DNA of 64,000 bases from Neisseria weixii (GTDB lineage: Bacteria > Pseudomonadota > Gammaproteobacteria > Burkholderiales > Neisseriaceae), in contig NZ_CP023429.1 in assembly GCF_002327085.1 (NCBI RefSeq), forward strand, positions 930,001 to 994,000, given 5' to 3'. Positions 27,335 to 36,963 of the stretch are shown one piece after another; position 1 is the stretch's first letter; each line of letters begins with the position of its first letter. The translations under genes and the position numbers were made by a program. Under the pieces are notes generated by a model. It was not told where the DNA came from, did not search any database, and worked only from the letters and a program-made list of their open reading frames with translations.

Positions 27335-27351
27335 AGGTAATTTTATTACCT
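27335..27351. promoter_or_regulatory. Candidate operator of the HTH-ribBA transcript
   Basis: AGGTAATTTTATTACCT has exact 7-base arms and a 3-base centre, and GGTAAT recurs on both sides (27328 and 27355). It lies about 70 bases upstream of the HTH start codon, where an autoregulator would bind. Confidence 0.55.
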
Positions 27352-27377
27352 TATGGTAATTTTTAAATTATAAAACG

Positions 27378-27416
27378 AGGCCGTCTGAAACGTAAAATTA
27401 GGTTTTCAGACGGCCT
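27378..27416. terminator. Uptake-sequence hairpin upstream of the DUF4230 gene
   Basis: AGGCCGTCTGAAA and its reverse complement with a 13-base loop. It lies between divergent genes, so it may only be an uptake pair. Confidence 0.4.
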
Positions 27417-27488
27417 TTATTATTGAAATTTCACCCAGAGCAACCATATTTGGGTTTGATTCATTAAGAGTTTTTTAAGGTTGAAGCG

Positions 27489-28093
27489 ATGAAGGTATTT
27501 TTTCGCTGGCTGCTGGTGCTGTTGTTGGTTGCAGCTGCGGCGTTAAGTGGTTGGTTTTATCATGAACGCGTTGCCCAAGAGCAGGCTGAAGTATTATCGC
27601 GTGAAGGTGTGTTGACGCAAATCAAGCAGCTCAACCGCTTGGAAAGCACGGCATTTTATATATCGATACCATCATCCGCACAGAAAAAAAAGGCGACTGG
27701 CGCAAATTATGGCAGGACGCGCAAAGCGGTTTGTTTATCGTGCGTGGCAAAGTGCTGGCTGGAGTCGATTTAGATAAAATCACCGCCGACGATGTGAACA
27801 TCATTGATGAAAAAGTTATTATCAGCCTGCCGGAAGTGGAAATCCTCAGTGTGGATCTGGAAGACATTGAAGTTTACGATATACAAACCGGTTCGCTGAA
27901 TATCCTGCCGATGGATAAAACGGTGTTTAAAACCGTGCAAGAGCAGGCGCGCCGGCAGGTACTCACCAGCGCGTGTAAAGCTGATATTTTGAAAAATGCT
28001 ACTGCACAAGCGCAACGGCAGTTGGAAGATTTATTCAGGCTGACGCAAACGCAAGTGTCGATTTATCCGGCTGCGGTGCCGGTTTGTAAGTAG
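27489..28093 (+). CDS. DUF4230 membrane-anchored protein (frameshifted)
   Basis: A protein of about 200 residues: an N-terminal anchor or signal (residues 3-24, VFFRWLLVLLLVAAAALSGWF), then the DUF4230 domain (GKVLAGVDLDKI, VIISLPEVEILSVDLEDIEVYDIQTG, CKADILKNATAQAQRQLEDLFRL). Neisseria species carry such a protein; its role is unknown. The frame changes near 27655-27662 within TTTTATATATCG; removing two bases or adding one rejoins TAFYI to DTIIRTEKKGDW. A dinucleotide gain is possible, so this break is less clearly a homopolymer loss than the others. Confidence 0.78.
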
Positions 28094-28107
28094 GGAACCA
28101 AGGTGGG

Positions 28108-28141
28108 AAGGCCGTCTGAAAAATATTGTTCAGACGGCCTT
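28108..28141. terminator. Uptake-sequence hairpin after the DUF4230 gene
   Basis: AAGGCCGTCTGAA against TTCAGACGGCCTT with an 8-base loop and a following T-rich stretch; it serves the convergent AraC remnant as well. Confidence 0.65.
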
Positions 28142-28169
28142 TGTTGTTGGTTTTGTTGAGTTGTATTTT

Positions 28170-29043
28170 TCAGACTGCTTTCATCCTGTATTCACTCGGA
28201 TTGCTGCCGAACTGTTTCTTAAACGCTTTGCTGAAGCATTCGGGATTATCATAGCCTGCCAGTTGCGCGGCCTGATAAACGGTTTGCGCCTGTTTGAGTG
28301 CGCTGCGCGCTTGATGAGGCAGTATTCGCAATGATAACGCGCAATGCTGGTGTGGAAAGTTGTCTGAAAATCCCGTTGCAGGGTGGTCGGATTGGTATTG
28401 CACAGGCGGGCAAACGTTTCGATATTTTAATTAAAATGCTGCGGATCGTGCAGAAGGGTGATGAGTTTTTGCAGACGTTTGCGGGCTACAGTTTCATCGC
28501 TTGGAATGACGGGAAACAGCGTTTGCAAAACTTTGCCCATCAGCAGCATTTGACCGTGGCGGTAGAAGTTTTGCCAGATTTCCGGCTTTTCAGATACGGA
28601 TAACAGATTGTTTAAATGCATCTGTATAGAGGTAGTCGGGTGAAAATAATGGGGCTCGAGATGACTGCTGCGAAACAGGCGCAAAACTTCGGGCGGACAG
28701 CACATTTGTGCCAGCAGCTGACTGCTGCAAAACAAAACCAATTCATTTTGTCGCCCGCTGTAGAAAATTTTGCGGCCGTCTGTCGGCTGGTTGACCGGTA
28801 GCAATACCGCAGCTTGGGAATCCGAAGCATGAAGGAAAACCTCACGCTTACCTAATTGCAGGTGGGTAGTGCCTTCAAGCGTGAAAATCAGGCGCAGGTC
28901 GGGGTCGAAGCGGACTTCTGATTCTATCTGGGATAGTGTCTGCAGTTCGGCATATTTCAACTCTAAACCATCGGTAAAACGACAAATACTGATGTGCCTG
29001 TCTGCATATGGTTGCTGATGGGGAAACGGTTGTAATGATTCAT
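28170..29043 (-). pseudogene. AraC-family regulator remnant (siderophore locus)
   Basis: Three frames add up to an AraC/MpeR-like regulator of about 285 residues. The start MNHYNRF (29043) joins, after one missing C at 29020-29023, to PHQQPYADRHISICRFTDGLELKYAEL. The effector domain ends at an in-frame TAA (28427-28429), after which NIETFARLCNTNPTTLQRDFQTTF continues in the same frame. A further one-base shift near 28320 leads to the second helix-turn-helix (VYQAAQLAGYDNPECFSKAFKKQFGSNPSEYRMK). The nonsense codon argues for true inactivation. It is divergent from the receptor gene, which it presumably controlled in response to the imported siderophore. Confidence 0.82.
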
Positions 29044-29108
29044 TTTCGGTGGGGATAAAATTGCGGAAAATTCGGGTATCAGTATAGCAAAAACTGACAT
29101 GATAAGCT

Positions 29109-29127
29109 TTTAATAATTATTATCAGT
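29109..29127. promoter_or_regulatory. Fur-like box between regulator and receptor
   Basis: AATAATTATTATC contains the perfect palindrome ATAAT-T-ATTAT, matching the core of the Fur consensus (GATAAT repeats). It lies 15-30 bases upstream of the receptor start and would give iron repression. Confidence 0.6.
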
Positions 29128-29142
29128 TAGATTAGGGCTATA

Positions 29143-30801
29143 ATGAATTACCGTTTAATTATCGGTTTTTCGCTGCTGCCCACCGTATTGGCAATTCAGG
29201 CTGCTTATGCCCAAGATACTGTGGAATTAGAAACTGTTGAAGTGGCGGGGTAATGAAACGCGGCGTTACCAGTATACGGCCTCACCCCAGCAATCCTGGT
29301 CCGCCACGAAAACCGCGACCCCCTCAAACAACGTGCCGCAAAGTGTGAGTGTGGTCACCCGTAGCCATTTGGACGAGCGAGATCCGAAAGATATGGCGGA
29401 AACGCTGGCTTATACCGCAGGTGCCTCAGGTGGCTACCGTGGTGAAAACGGCATTATCGAAATGTCGGTGCGGGGCATTGGTTTCAAAAGCCGCGGTGGC
29501 GGCCAACCGACATTTTTAGACGGTTTGCGCTATCCGGCTTCGCTGGAGATCAGCCCTTATTCGTTGACCGCATCGAAGTGCTGAAAGGGCTGTCATCGGT
29601 ATTGTACGGCCAAGCCAATCCGGGCGGCTTGGTTAATATTCCGTTTAAAGAAGCCAGCGGCAGCAATGAAAACGAAGTAATATTCAAAACCGGCACGGGC
29701 AAACTGGCTGAAGTCGGTATCGACCTTGACCGCGCCCTAGATGACGAATGGGCTTGCCGCATCGTCGGCGACGCCAAGCAGGTGAATTGGCAGGCGGGCG
29801 ATGTGGCGCGGCAGCGTTAATTGACCCTGATATCGTCTTTACGCTGGAAGCCGAATGAGCAAACAGAATGGACGTTGAAAGCATTTTATGAGCGTCAACC
29901 CGAAGCTGGCGACCGCAACTTTTTGGTGCGTCAAGGCACGGTGGACGTGGTGGAAAGCTGTTACATTCCTTACGATTTCTTCGCAGGGGATAAAAACTTC
30001 CACAATTTCAATAACCGAAAAGCCCATATCGGCCACCGTTTCAGCCATGATTTCGGCAACGGTTTCAGCGTTGAGCAAAACCTGCGTTACAGTCAGTATT
30101 CAGATGACTGGAAAACGTTGGTGGTGTGGTATGCAGGAGAGGACAGCGACTTATCCGCAAAGCCCGCCGTTTTGAAGATAGCTCACGCGATTTGTTGGTT
30201 GACAACCGCTTGTGTTGGCAGGGCAATACCGGCTCGGTCAAACACGATGAGCTATTCGGATTGGATTACGCCGAACGCCGTTTGATATCGAGCAGAAAAA
30301 CCTGACCGTTTACACGCCGTCGACCTACGAGAAGACGCAGCGCGGGAAAGTTCGCACGTGTGGTGCGGAAACCGAGATTCAGGGTGATATCACACCAGCT
30401 TGGGGCATCAGCGGTAATTATACTTATCTGGACAAAAAAGTACGCGAAGACAGCGATGCTTCAGCAGTTGGTACAACCTCATGGGGCACAGTTTCTCATT
30501 GTAGACGGATTACCGCTTTTCCGGTGTATTGAGCGGTGTCAGTGCGGGTTTGGGCTTGCGCCACATCGGCAAAACATGGGGTGACAGCGCCAATACTTTC
30601 CGCGTACCGGCCTATACTTTGTGGGACATGAAGCTGGCTTACAAACCGGGCGGGCATTGGAGCGCACTCAAAGGCACGCAGGTTCAGCTTAACGTGCAAA
30701 ACCTGACCAACAAAGCATACGTTGCCTCCTGTGCCAACGGCAATGCCTGTTTTTACGGCAAAGGGCGTGTGGTGACGCTTTCGGCAGGTTGTCGCTGGTA
30801 A
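29143..30801 (+). pseudogene. TonB-dependent siderophore receptor remnant
   Basis: An outer-membrane ferric-siderophore receptor in pieces. It has a signal peptide (residues 1-23, LIIGFSLLPTVLAIQAAYA), a plug domain with NVPQSVSVVTRSHLDERDPKDMAETLAYT and FLDGLRYPA, then GLSSVLYGQANPGGLVN, and a final strand VVTLSAGCRW. The frame changes near 29260, 29560, 30150, 30281 and 30500; several are single-base losses. There is also an in-frame TAA at 29818-29820. The text jumps from LDYAERRF to DIEQKNLTVYTP, so the whole spans about 550 codons against 700 or more in such receptors; a large internal deletion is likely. Genuine decay. Confidence 0.85.
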
Positions 30802-30869
30802 AAAATCTTGTGATGTGGCTTCAGGCGGCCGTTCTCGTCAAATGCCGTCTGAATCTTTAAGGAAATACA

Positions 30870-32413
30870 GTGAAACGCACTTTTTTTGCTTTATTTATGC
30901 TGCCCGCTTTTTCCGTTGCCAAGACAGATAACCAAGCCTGTTTGAATGGGCGAGGGATTGCCGATATTCCGTTGGATTTATCAAAAGGCCGCTATATTGA
31001 GGGGAATATTCGTTTCAGCGGCGTTGATTTTGCGCGTAAAGGCATGACGCTGAATGCGGTTTCAGACGGCCTGGAGTGCATGTTGTTTCATAACCAAACC
31101 AACGAGCAACAATTTTTATTGTGGTTGCCGTCTGAAAAGTGGGCGGATCTGAGTTTGAAGGCGGAGGAAAATCCACGAATCTGCTATGCATTAACATTAA
31201 AACAAAGCAAGGCCACCATCGATGGCGTTATTCGTGAAAACACCGCACCGCAAAGCCCGCGTTTGCAAGCCTTGCAGCAGGATTTGAAACACGACAAACA
31301 AGCCTTGGAAAAATTTTGGCAAGAAATGGCAGGCAAAGGCACACCACTGGTGGAAGGGACAGGCAGTTCCGGCCGTTTGCTGACGTTTCTTTATCGTGGC
31401 GCACAAAAAAATGTGCGCGTATTGGGTGCCCCGGGCAACGGCCATGAGTGGATGGAAAAGCTGCCTGACAGCGACGTTTGGTACAAAAGTTTCACCGTGC
31501 CCAATGATTTACGCTTAAGCTACCAGCTTGCTCCCGATGTGCCTTCGCCTGAAAATTTGGATAGCAACGAAAAAGAAGCACAATACCGCAAACGGCGCGC
31601 ATTGTTGGCGGGGTTGCAGCCAGACCCGTTTAATCCGCACCGTTTGGTAGAGACTCTTTGGTGGATTTGAATCAGGAGGCTTTTTCAGATGGCCTCGATA
31701 AACCAAAAGGCCGTCTGAAACAATATGCTTTTACCAGTAAAATACTTAACAATACGCGCCGGCTATGGATTTATCAAACCAACCAAGATGACAATGCAAA
31801 ACCTGTATGGCTGTATCTTTTTGACGGGCAAGATTATCTGGAGAAAACGCAGCTTCCTGCCGTGTTCGACCGCTTGCGTGCACAAATAAACCTGCCGCCC
31901 ATAATTGCCGTGATGATTGACAACCATGAGCGCAGCAAAGAATTGCCTGCCAACCCACAGTTTGCCGATATGGTGTCGCAAGGACTGATTCCCTTTGTCG
32001 AGCAGTAAACCGGCCATGTCCACCACCGCGAATCGGCTGTGATTGCAGGTAGTAGCTATGGTGGTTTGGCCGCTGCTTACATTGCTTTGCGCCACCCGCA
32101 ACAATTTGCCAATGTGCTGCCGATGTCGGGTTCTTTTTGGTGGAAAAATAAGACGGGTGAAGGTATTCAGGAAACGGTTGCTTCATCATCCGAGCTACCG
32201 TTAAAGTGGTACATCATGGCTGGAAAGTATGAAACCGCCCGCAAGGGAGAGGCTGCGGCAGAAGGCATCGCCTTTTCATCACGCCAACTGGGTGACATTT
32301 TGCAACGCCACAACCATATGGTGACTTACCGCGAATACGGTGGAGGCCATGATTATGCGGTATGGCAAAAAGCGTTGGCAGATGGGGTGATTAATCTGTT
32401 TGGTGAGCGTTAA
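30870..32413 (+). pseudogene. Enterochelin-esterase-like hydrolase remnant
   Basis: A Fes/IroD-type siderophore esterase that would release iron after uptake. The start is MKRTFFALFMLPAFSVAK, a signal peptide, so it was periplasmic. An N-terminal Ig-like domain follows (LLTFLYRGAQKNVRVLGAPGNG), then the alpha/beta-hydrolase with KPVWLYLFDGQDYLEKTQLP, the nucleophile elbow VIAGSSYGGLAAAYIALRHP and the late catalytic His in YGGGHDYAVW. The frame shifts near 31660, and a TAA at 32006-32008 interrupts an otherwise continuous frame just before the nucleophile. It is inactive unless suppressed. It lies behind the receptor remnant and would have been cotranscribed. Confidence 0.83.
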
Positions 32414-32443
32414 GGCCTGAATTGATATTATTGATATTTAAGA

Positions 32444-32480
32444 AAAGGCCGTCTGAAAATGATTTTTTCAGACGGCCTTT
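32444..32480. terminator. Uptake-sequence hairpin between the esterase remnant and uraA
   Basis: AAAGGCCGTCTGAAAA against its reverse complement, followed by TTTATAT; it lies between convergent genes. Confidence 0.7.
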
Positions 32481-32494
32481 TATATCAACAAGAT

Positions 32495-33721
32495 TTATTC
32501 GACCGGCGCAGCAGGATCTTTCGCAGTCGGCAAAATCCAGTTCAGCAAAATCGCCAGAATTGAGCACAAACCGACACCGGCGAAGCTGAGTGTGCCAAAC
32601 TTAATGATCATGCCGCCCACGCCGGTGGTGAGTACCGAGCTGACGATGACTAAGTTTTTCGGTTGCATTAAATCCACTTTGGCATCAATCAGCGTTTTCA
32701 AGCCTAATGAAGCGATGGTGCCGAACAGCAAAATCATGATGCCACCCATCACCGGCAAAGGAATCGAGGCTAAAAACGCGTTAAATTTGCCGAAAAAGGC
32801 CATGCAAATTGCGAAGATGGCTGCCCAAGTCATGATTTTCGGGTTGCTGTTTTTAGTAATCATCACCGCACCGGTGACTTCGCCGTAAGTGGTGACAGGC
32901 GGGCCGCCGATTAAACCGGCCACACACACGCCCAAGCCGTCGCCGGCAAGGGTTTTGTCCAAGCCCGGATCTTTGGCGTAGTCTTTTCCGGTCACGTTGC
33001 CGATGGCCATGATGCCGCCGATGTGTTCGATGGCGGGAGCAATGGCGACAGGCAACATAAATAAAGCCGCTTGCCAGTTGACTTCGGGCGTTTCAAAGTG
33101 GGGAATGGCAAACCAAGGCGCGCTGGCAATCGGCGATGTATCGACCAAACCCATGGCGAGTGCCAAGATGTAACCTGAAGCCACGCCGATTAAAATCGGA
33201 ATCAGCTTCATCATTTTGCTGCCGAATACCGACACGACTACAGTTACGGCAAAAGTGAATCCGGCCAGAATCAATGAATTGCTGTACTCGATTACTTGCC
33301 GGCCGCCGGATTGGCCCATAGCCATTTGGCTGGCCGCTGCGGCTACCGACAAACCGATTACCATAATCACCGGACCAATCACCACAGGCGGCAATAATTT
33401 ATGCACCGCTTCCAAGCCGCGCCAGCGAATCAGTGCGGCAAAGATAAAATACATAAAGCCGGCGGCAAACAGGCCGAACATGGTCGACGGCAAGCCCCAT
33501 TCGCTGATGGAATAAATAATCGGCGCGATAAAAGCAAACGAAGAACCTAAGAAAATCGGTACTTTGCGTTTGGTGAGCAATTGAAATAAAAGCGTGCCGA
33601 TACCTGCGCCAAGCAAAGCCAAGGCAGGATTCAGACCGGTTAGAAGGGGAACGAGCACCATCGCCCCGAACGCGACAAATAAAATCTGCGCGCCGGAGAT
33701 AGCTAGTTTAAGTTGTTGCAT
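32495..33721 (-). CDS. uraA: Uracil permease (NCS2 / uracil-xanthine family)
   Basis: A 408-residue, 12-14-segment proton symporter for uracil. Markers are AGAQILFVAFGAMVLVPLLTGL at the start, the family signature in LPPVVIGPVIMVIGLSVA, the substrate-contact Glu in IAPAIEHIGGIMAIG and the GDGLGVCVAGLIGGPPVTTYGE block, which is typical for UraA. The frame is open 33 codons further, but MQQLKLAISG (33721) is the natural start. It is divergent from cmk. An uptake sequence lies upstream near 33803. Confidence 0.92.
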   Translation of the reverse strand: MQQLKLAISGAQILFVAFGAMVLVPLLTGLNPALALLGAGIGTLLFQLLTKRKVPIFLGSSFAFIAPIIYSISEWGLPSTMFGLFAAGFMYFIFAALIRWRGLEAVHKLLPPVVIGPVIMVIGLSVAAAASQMAMGQSGGRQVIEYSNSLILAGFTFAVTVVVSVFGSKMMKLIPILIGVASGYILALAMGLVDTSPIASAPWFAIPHFETPEVNWQAALFMLPVAIAPAIEHIGGIMAIGNVTGKDYAKDPGLDKTLAGDGLGVCVAGLIGGPPVTTYGEVTGAVMITKNSNPKIMTWAAIFAICMAFFGKFNAFLASIPLPVMGGIMILLFGTIASLGLKTLIDAKVDLMQPKNLVIVSSVLTTGVGGMIIKFGTLSFAGVGLCSILAILLNWILPTAKDPAAPVE

Positions 33722-33922
33722 GTTAAATTCCGTTATGATTTTGAAGCAATCGGGCGCGATTATACGATGATTCCGGTAAATTTTGTATCGTCTTTGCATG
33801 CGAAGGCCGTCTGAAACCATGAATTTGCGGTCGAGATTGTTTATAATGCCTCTACTGGTCGCAATGATTGTTCAGACGGCCTTTGCGCTGCCTTCAAACC
33901 CAACACGATTAAGAGAACGGAT

Positions 33923-34582
33923 ATGTCGGAAAAACAAAAAGTTATTGCTATTGACGGGCCGAGTGCTTCAGGAAAAGGAACGGTTGCTTCACGCGTTGCC
34001 GCTGCCTTGGGCTTTGATTATCTGGATTCGGGTGCGCTTTACCGGTTGACTGCCCTCTATGCCCAAAAAGAAAATGTCGAGTGGACAAATGAGGCCGGTG
34101 TAGCCAAATTGGCGGAAAGTTTACCGGCTGAGTTTGACGGTCAAAAAGTCTTGCTGAATGGCGAAGATGTTTCCGAACAAATCCGCACTGAAGCCATCGG
34201 TATGGGCGCTTCTGCTGTGGCGAAATTGCCGCAAGTACGCACCGCTTTATTGCAGCGCCAACGTGATTTTTTAACCGGTAAAGGCTTGGTGGCTGATGGG
34301 CGCGATATCGGCTTGGTGATTTTTCCCCAAGCGGCGTTGAAGGTGTTTTTGACCGCCAGCGCGCAAGTGCGTGCAGAGCGCCGTGCCAAGCAAATCGGCT
34401 TGCCGTGCGAAGGTATGGAATTTGACCGCATTTTGTCGGATATCGAAGCGCGTGACGAAGCCGACCGCCGCCGAGCCGTTGCGCCGTTGCAGCAATTGCC
34501 GGATGCGCAGCTTTTGGATACCACCGAGCTGGGTATTGAAGAAAGCGTAAAAAAAGTGCTTGATTGGTATGGCAAAGTTTGA
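33923..34582 (+). CDS. cmk: Cytidylate kinase
   Basis: A 219-residue CMP/dCMP kinase. The P-loop is IDGPSASGKGTVASRVA (residues 9-25), with the substrate-binding YLDSGALYR, the DGRDIG motif (about 127) and the LID region RAERRAKQ...RDEADRRRAVAPL. Full length. It is followed by rpsA after about 220 bases, the same order as in many proteobacteria. Confidence 0.96.
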   Translation: MSEKQKVIAIDGPSASGKGTVASRVAAALGFDYLDSGALYRLTALYAQKENVEWTNEAGVAKLAESLPAEFDGQKVLLNGEDVSEQIRTEAIGMGASAVAKLPQVRTALLQRQRDFLTGKGLVADGRDIGLVIFPQAALKVFLTASAQVRAERRAKQIGLPCEGMEFDRILSDIEARDEADRRRAVAPLQQLPDAQLLDTTELGIEESVKKVLDWYGKV

Positions 34583-34610
34583 AAATTGCTGTATAATTCT
34601 TTTGCTTGAT

Positions 34611-34646
34611 TTCAGACGGCCTTTTTATCATGAAAGGCCGTCTGAA
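34611..34646. repeat. Facing uptake sequences between cmk and rpsA
   Basis: TTCAGACGGCCTTT and AAAGGCCGTCTGAA around an 8-base loop. There is no U-tract on the plus strand, so full termination between cmk and rpsA is doubtful. Confidence 0.5.
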
Positions 34647-34669
34647 AATTATAGTCGGTTAAAATAAGA

Positions 34670-34801
34670 AAGCTGCAAAATGTATTTTTACCGCAGCATT
34701 TTTATTTTAATCGATTGATTTTGACGCTTGCCGTGCCAAGGGCGGCGAGCGATGTCTAACTTACCCCGCACCCCTTGGCGGTGTACCGAAAAGAGTTATT
34801 T
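34670..34801 (+). promoter_or_regulatory. Structured 5' leader of rpsA
   Basis: About 130 bases before rpsA with two stems: GCTGC...GCAGC at 34670-34705, and GCCAAGGG (near 34733) against CCCTTGGC (near 34774). S1 represses its own translation in E. coli through a structured leader, and this could be the equivalent. The link is inferred from position and folding alone. Confidence 0.4.
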
Positions 34802-36484
34802 ATGTCTATGGAAAATTTTGCTCAGTTATTGGAAGAAAGCTTCACCCTGCAAGAGATGAACCCAGGTGAGGTGATTACCGCTGAAGTAGTGGCAATCGAC
34901 CAAAACTTTGTGACCGTTAACGCAGGTCTGAAATCAGAATCTCTGATCGACGTAGCTGAATTCAAAAACGCTCAAGGCGAAATTGAAGTTAAAGTTGGTG
35001 ACTTTGTTACCGTCACCATCGAATCTGTTGAAAACGGCTTCGGCGAAACCAAACTGTCTCGCGAAAAAGCCAAACGCGCTGCCGACTGGATTGCTTTGGA
35101 AGAAGCAATGGAAAACGGCGACATCTTGTCTGGCGTGATCAACGGTAAAGTAAAAGGTGGTTTGACTGTGATGATCAACAGCATCCGCGCATTCTTGCCG
35201 GGTTCTTTGGTTGACATTCGTCCGGTTAAAGACACTTCACACTTTGAAGGCAAAGAGATCGAATTCAAAGTTATCAAATTGGATAAAAAACGCAACAACG
35301 TGGTGGTATCGCGTCGTGCCGTTTTGGAAGCCACTTTGGGTGAAGAGCGCAAAGCCTTGCTGGAAAACCTGCAAGAAGGTTCGGTTGTTAAAGGTATCGT
35401 TAAAAACATCACCGATTACGGTGCATTCGTTGACTTGGGCGGCATTGACGGTTTGCTGCACATCACCGACTTGGCATGGCGCCGTGTGAAACACCCAGGC
35501 GAGGTGTTGGAAGTCGGCCAAGAAGTTGAAGCCAAAGTATTGAAATTCGACCAAGACAAACAACGCGTTTCTCTGGGTATGAAACAATTGGGCGAAGATC
35601 CATGGAGCGGTCTGACCCGTCGTTACCCACAAGGTACCCGCCTGTTCGGTAAAGTGTCTAACTTGACCGACTACGGTGCATTCGTTGAAATCGAACAAGG
35701 TATCGAAGGTTTGGTACACGTTTCTGAAATGGACTGGACCAACAAAAACGTACACCCAAGCAAAGTGGTTCAATTGGGCGACGAAGTAGAAGTGATGATC
35801 TTGGAAATCGACGAAGACCGTCGTCGTATTTCTTTGGGCATGAAACAATGTCAAGCCAACCCATGGGAAGAATTTGCCGCCAACCACAACAAAGGTGACA
35901 AATTATCCGGTGCGGTTAAATCGATTACCGACTTCGGTGTATTCGTAGGCTTGCCAGGCGGTATCGACGGTTTGGTTCACTTGTCTGACCTCTCTTGGAC
36001 TGAGTCTGGCGAAGAAGCCGTTCGCAAATACAAAAAAGGCGAAGAAGTTGAAGCCGTTGTATTGGCCATCGATGTGGACAAAGAGCGCATCTCTTTGGGC
36101 ATCAAACAATTGGAAGGCGACCCATTCGGTAACTTCGTCAGCGTAAACGACAAAGGTGCTTTGGTTAAAGGTACTGTGAGATCTGTTGACGCTAAAGGTG
36201 CTGTAGTTGCATTGTCTGATGAAGTAGAAGCTTACTTGCCAGCAGCTGAGTGGTCTAGCGAGCGCGTTGAAGACTTGCGCAATGTCGTGAAAGAAGGCGA
36301 CGAAGTTGAAGCCGTTATCGCAACTGTTGACCGCAAAAACCGCAGCATCCGCTTGTCTGTAAAAGCCAAAGACGCTAAAGAAAACCGCGACGCTTTGAAC
36401 TCGGTAAATTCTGCAGCAACTGCCAACGCCGGTACCACCAGCTTGGGTGACTTGCTGAAAGCCAAATTGTCTGGTGAAGAATAA
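34802..36484 (+). CDS. rpsA: 30S ribosomal protein S1
   Basis: A 560-residue S1 with six OB-fold S1 domains in a row. Repeats are easy to see ([74 protein letters not shown]). S1 binds mRNA at the 30S platform to start translation on structured or weak ribosome sites. I chose MSMENFAQ (34802); nine more codons upstream are open but not conserved. Codon use is markedly biased, as expected of a highly expressed gene. It is followed 11 bases later by ihfB. Confidence 0.97.
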   Translation: MSMENFAQLLEESFTLQEMNPGEVITAEVVAIDQNFVTVNAGLKSESLIDVAEFKNAQGEIEVKVGDFVTVTIESVENGFGETKLSREKAKRAADWIALEEAMENGDILSGVINGKVKGGLTVMINSIRAFLPGSLVDIRPVKDTSHFEGKEIEFKVIKLDKKRNNVVVSRRAVLEATLGEERKALLENLQEGSVVKGIVKNITDYGAFVDLGGIDGLLHITDLAWRRVKHPGEVLEVGQEVEAKVLKFDQDKQRVSLGMKQLGEDPWSGLTRRYPQGTRLFGKVSNLTDYGAFVEIEQGIEGLVHVSEMDWTNKNVHPSKVVQLGDEVEVMILEIDEDRRRISLGMKQCQANPWEEFAANHNKGDKLSGAVKSITDFGVFVGLPGGIDGLVHLSDLSWTESGEEAVRKYKKGEEVEAVVLAIDVDKERISLGIKQLEGDPFGNFVSVNDKGALVKGTVRSVDAKGAVVALSDEVEAYLPAAEWSSERVEDLRNVVKEGDEVEAVIATVDRKNRSIRLSVKAKDAKENRDALNSVNSAATANAGTTSLGDLLKAKLSGEE

Positions 36485-36495
36485 GGTTGCAGACA

Positions 36496-36810
36496 ATGAC
36501 TAAGTCTGAATTAATGGTTCGTTTGGCAGAGGTTTTTGCCGAAAAAAACGGAAATCAATTGATGGCTAAAGACGTTGAGTATAGCGTGAAAGTTTTGGTG
36601 GATACCATGTCCCGTTCGCTGGCTCGCGGCCAACGCATTGAAATCCGTGGTTTCGGCAGCTTTGACTTGAACCACCGTCCAGCCCGAGTGGGTCGCAACC
36701 CGAAAACCGGCGAGCGTGTGGAAGTGCCTGAAAAGCATGTTCCGCATTTCAAGCCGGGTAAAGAGTTGCGCGAACGTGTGGACTTGGCTCTGCAAGAGAA
36801 CGCCAACTAA
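36496..36810 (+). CDS. ihfB: Integration host factor subunit beta
   Basis: A 104-residue DNABII protein; with IhfA it bends DNA by about 160 degrees. The DNA-binding arm and intercalating Pro lie in [24 protein letters not shown]. The N-terminus [13 protein letters not shown] is standard. The ATG at 36496 matches the family start; three upstream codons are not used. It is cotranscribed with rpsA, the usual proteobacterial arrangement. Confidence 0.97.
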   Translation: MTKSELMVRLAEVFAEKNGNQLMAKDVEYSVKVLVDTMSRSLARGQRIEIRGFGSFDLNHRPARVGRNPKTGERVEVPEKHVPHFKPGKELRERVDLALQENAN

Positions 36811-36825
36811 AAACCTGAGTAAACA

Positions 36826-36853
36826 AACGCCGCAGAAATGCGGCGTTTTTTCT
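36826..36853 (+). terminator. Rho-independent terminator after ihfB
   Basis: AACGCCGCA pairs with TGCGGCGTT around GAAA, followed by TTTTTTCTT. A canonical terminator with no uptake sequence. Confidence 0.92.
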
Positions 36854-36893
36854 TATAAATTCAAGCAATAAAGAAGTTTCATACGATAAATGC

Positions 36894-36921
36894 TTGGAGG
36901 CCGTCTGAAATCATTTATAAT
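36894..36921 (+). promoter_or_regulatory. Promoter of zapE with an uptake sequence in its spacer
   Basis: TTGGAG (36894-36899), a 16-base spacer and TATAAT (36916-36921). The spacer consists largely of an AG-type uptake sequence. Confidence 0.5.
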
Positions 36922-36963
36922 GGCTGCCATTCAGTCAGAATTAATAAATAATAAGGTTCGGTA

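Noticed and set aside
29139..29144. TATAAT as the -10 of the receptor gene
   Set aside because: It overlaps the start codon, so a transcript from it would lack the start.
34895..36490. Long open frames opposite rpsA
   Set aside because: Strong codon bias in rpsA creates long antisense frames; their composition is not protein-like and they have no ribosome sites.
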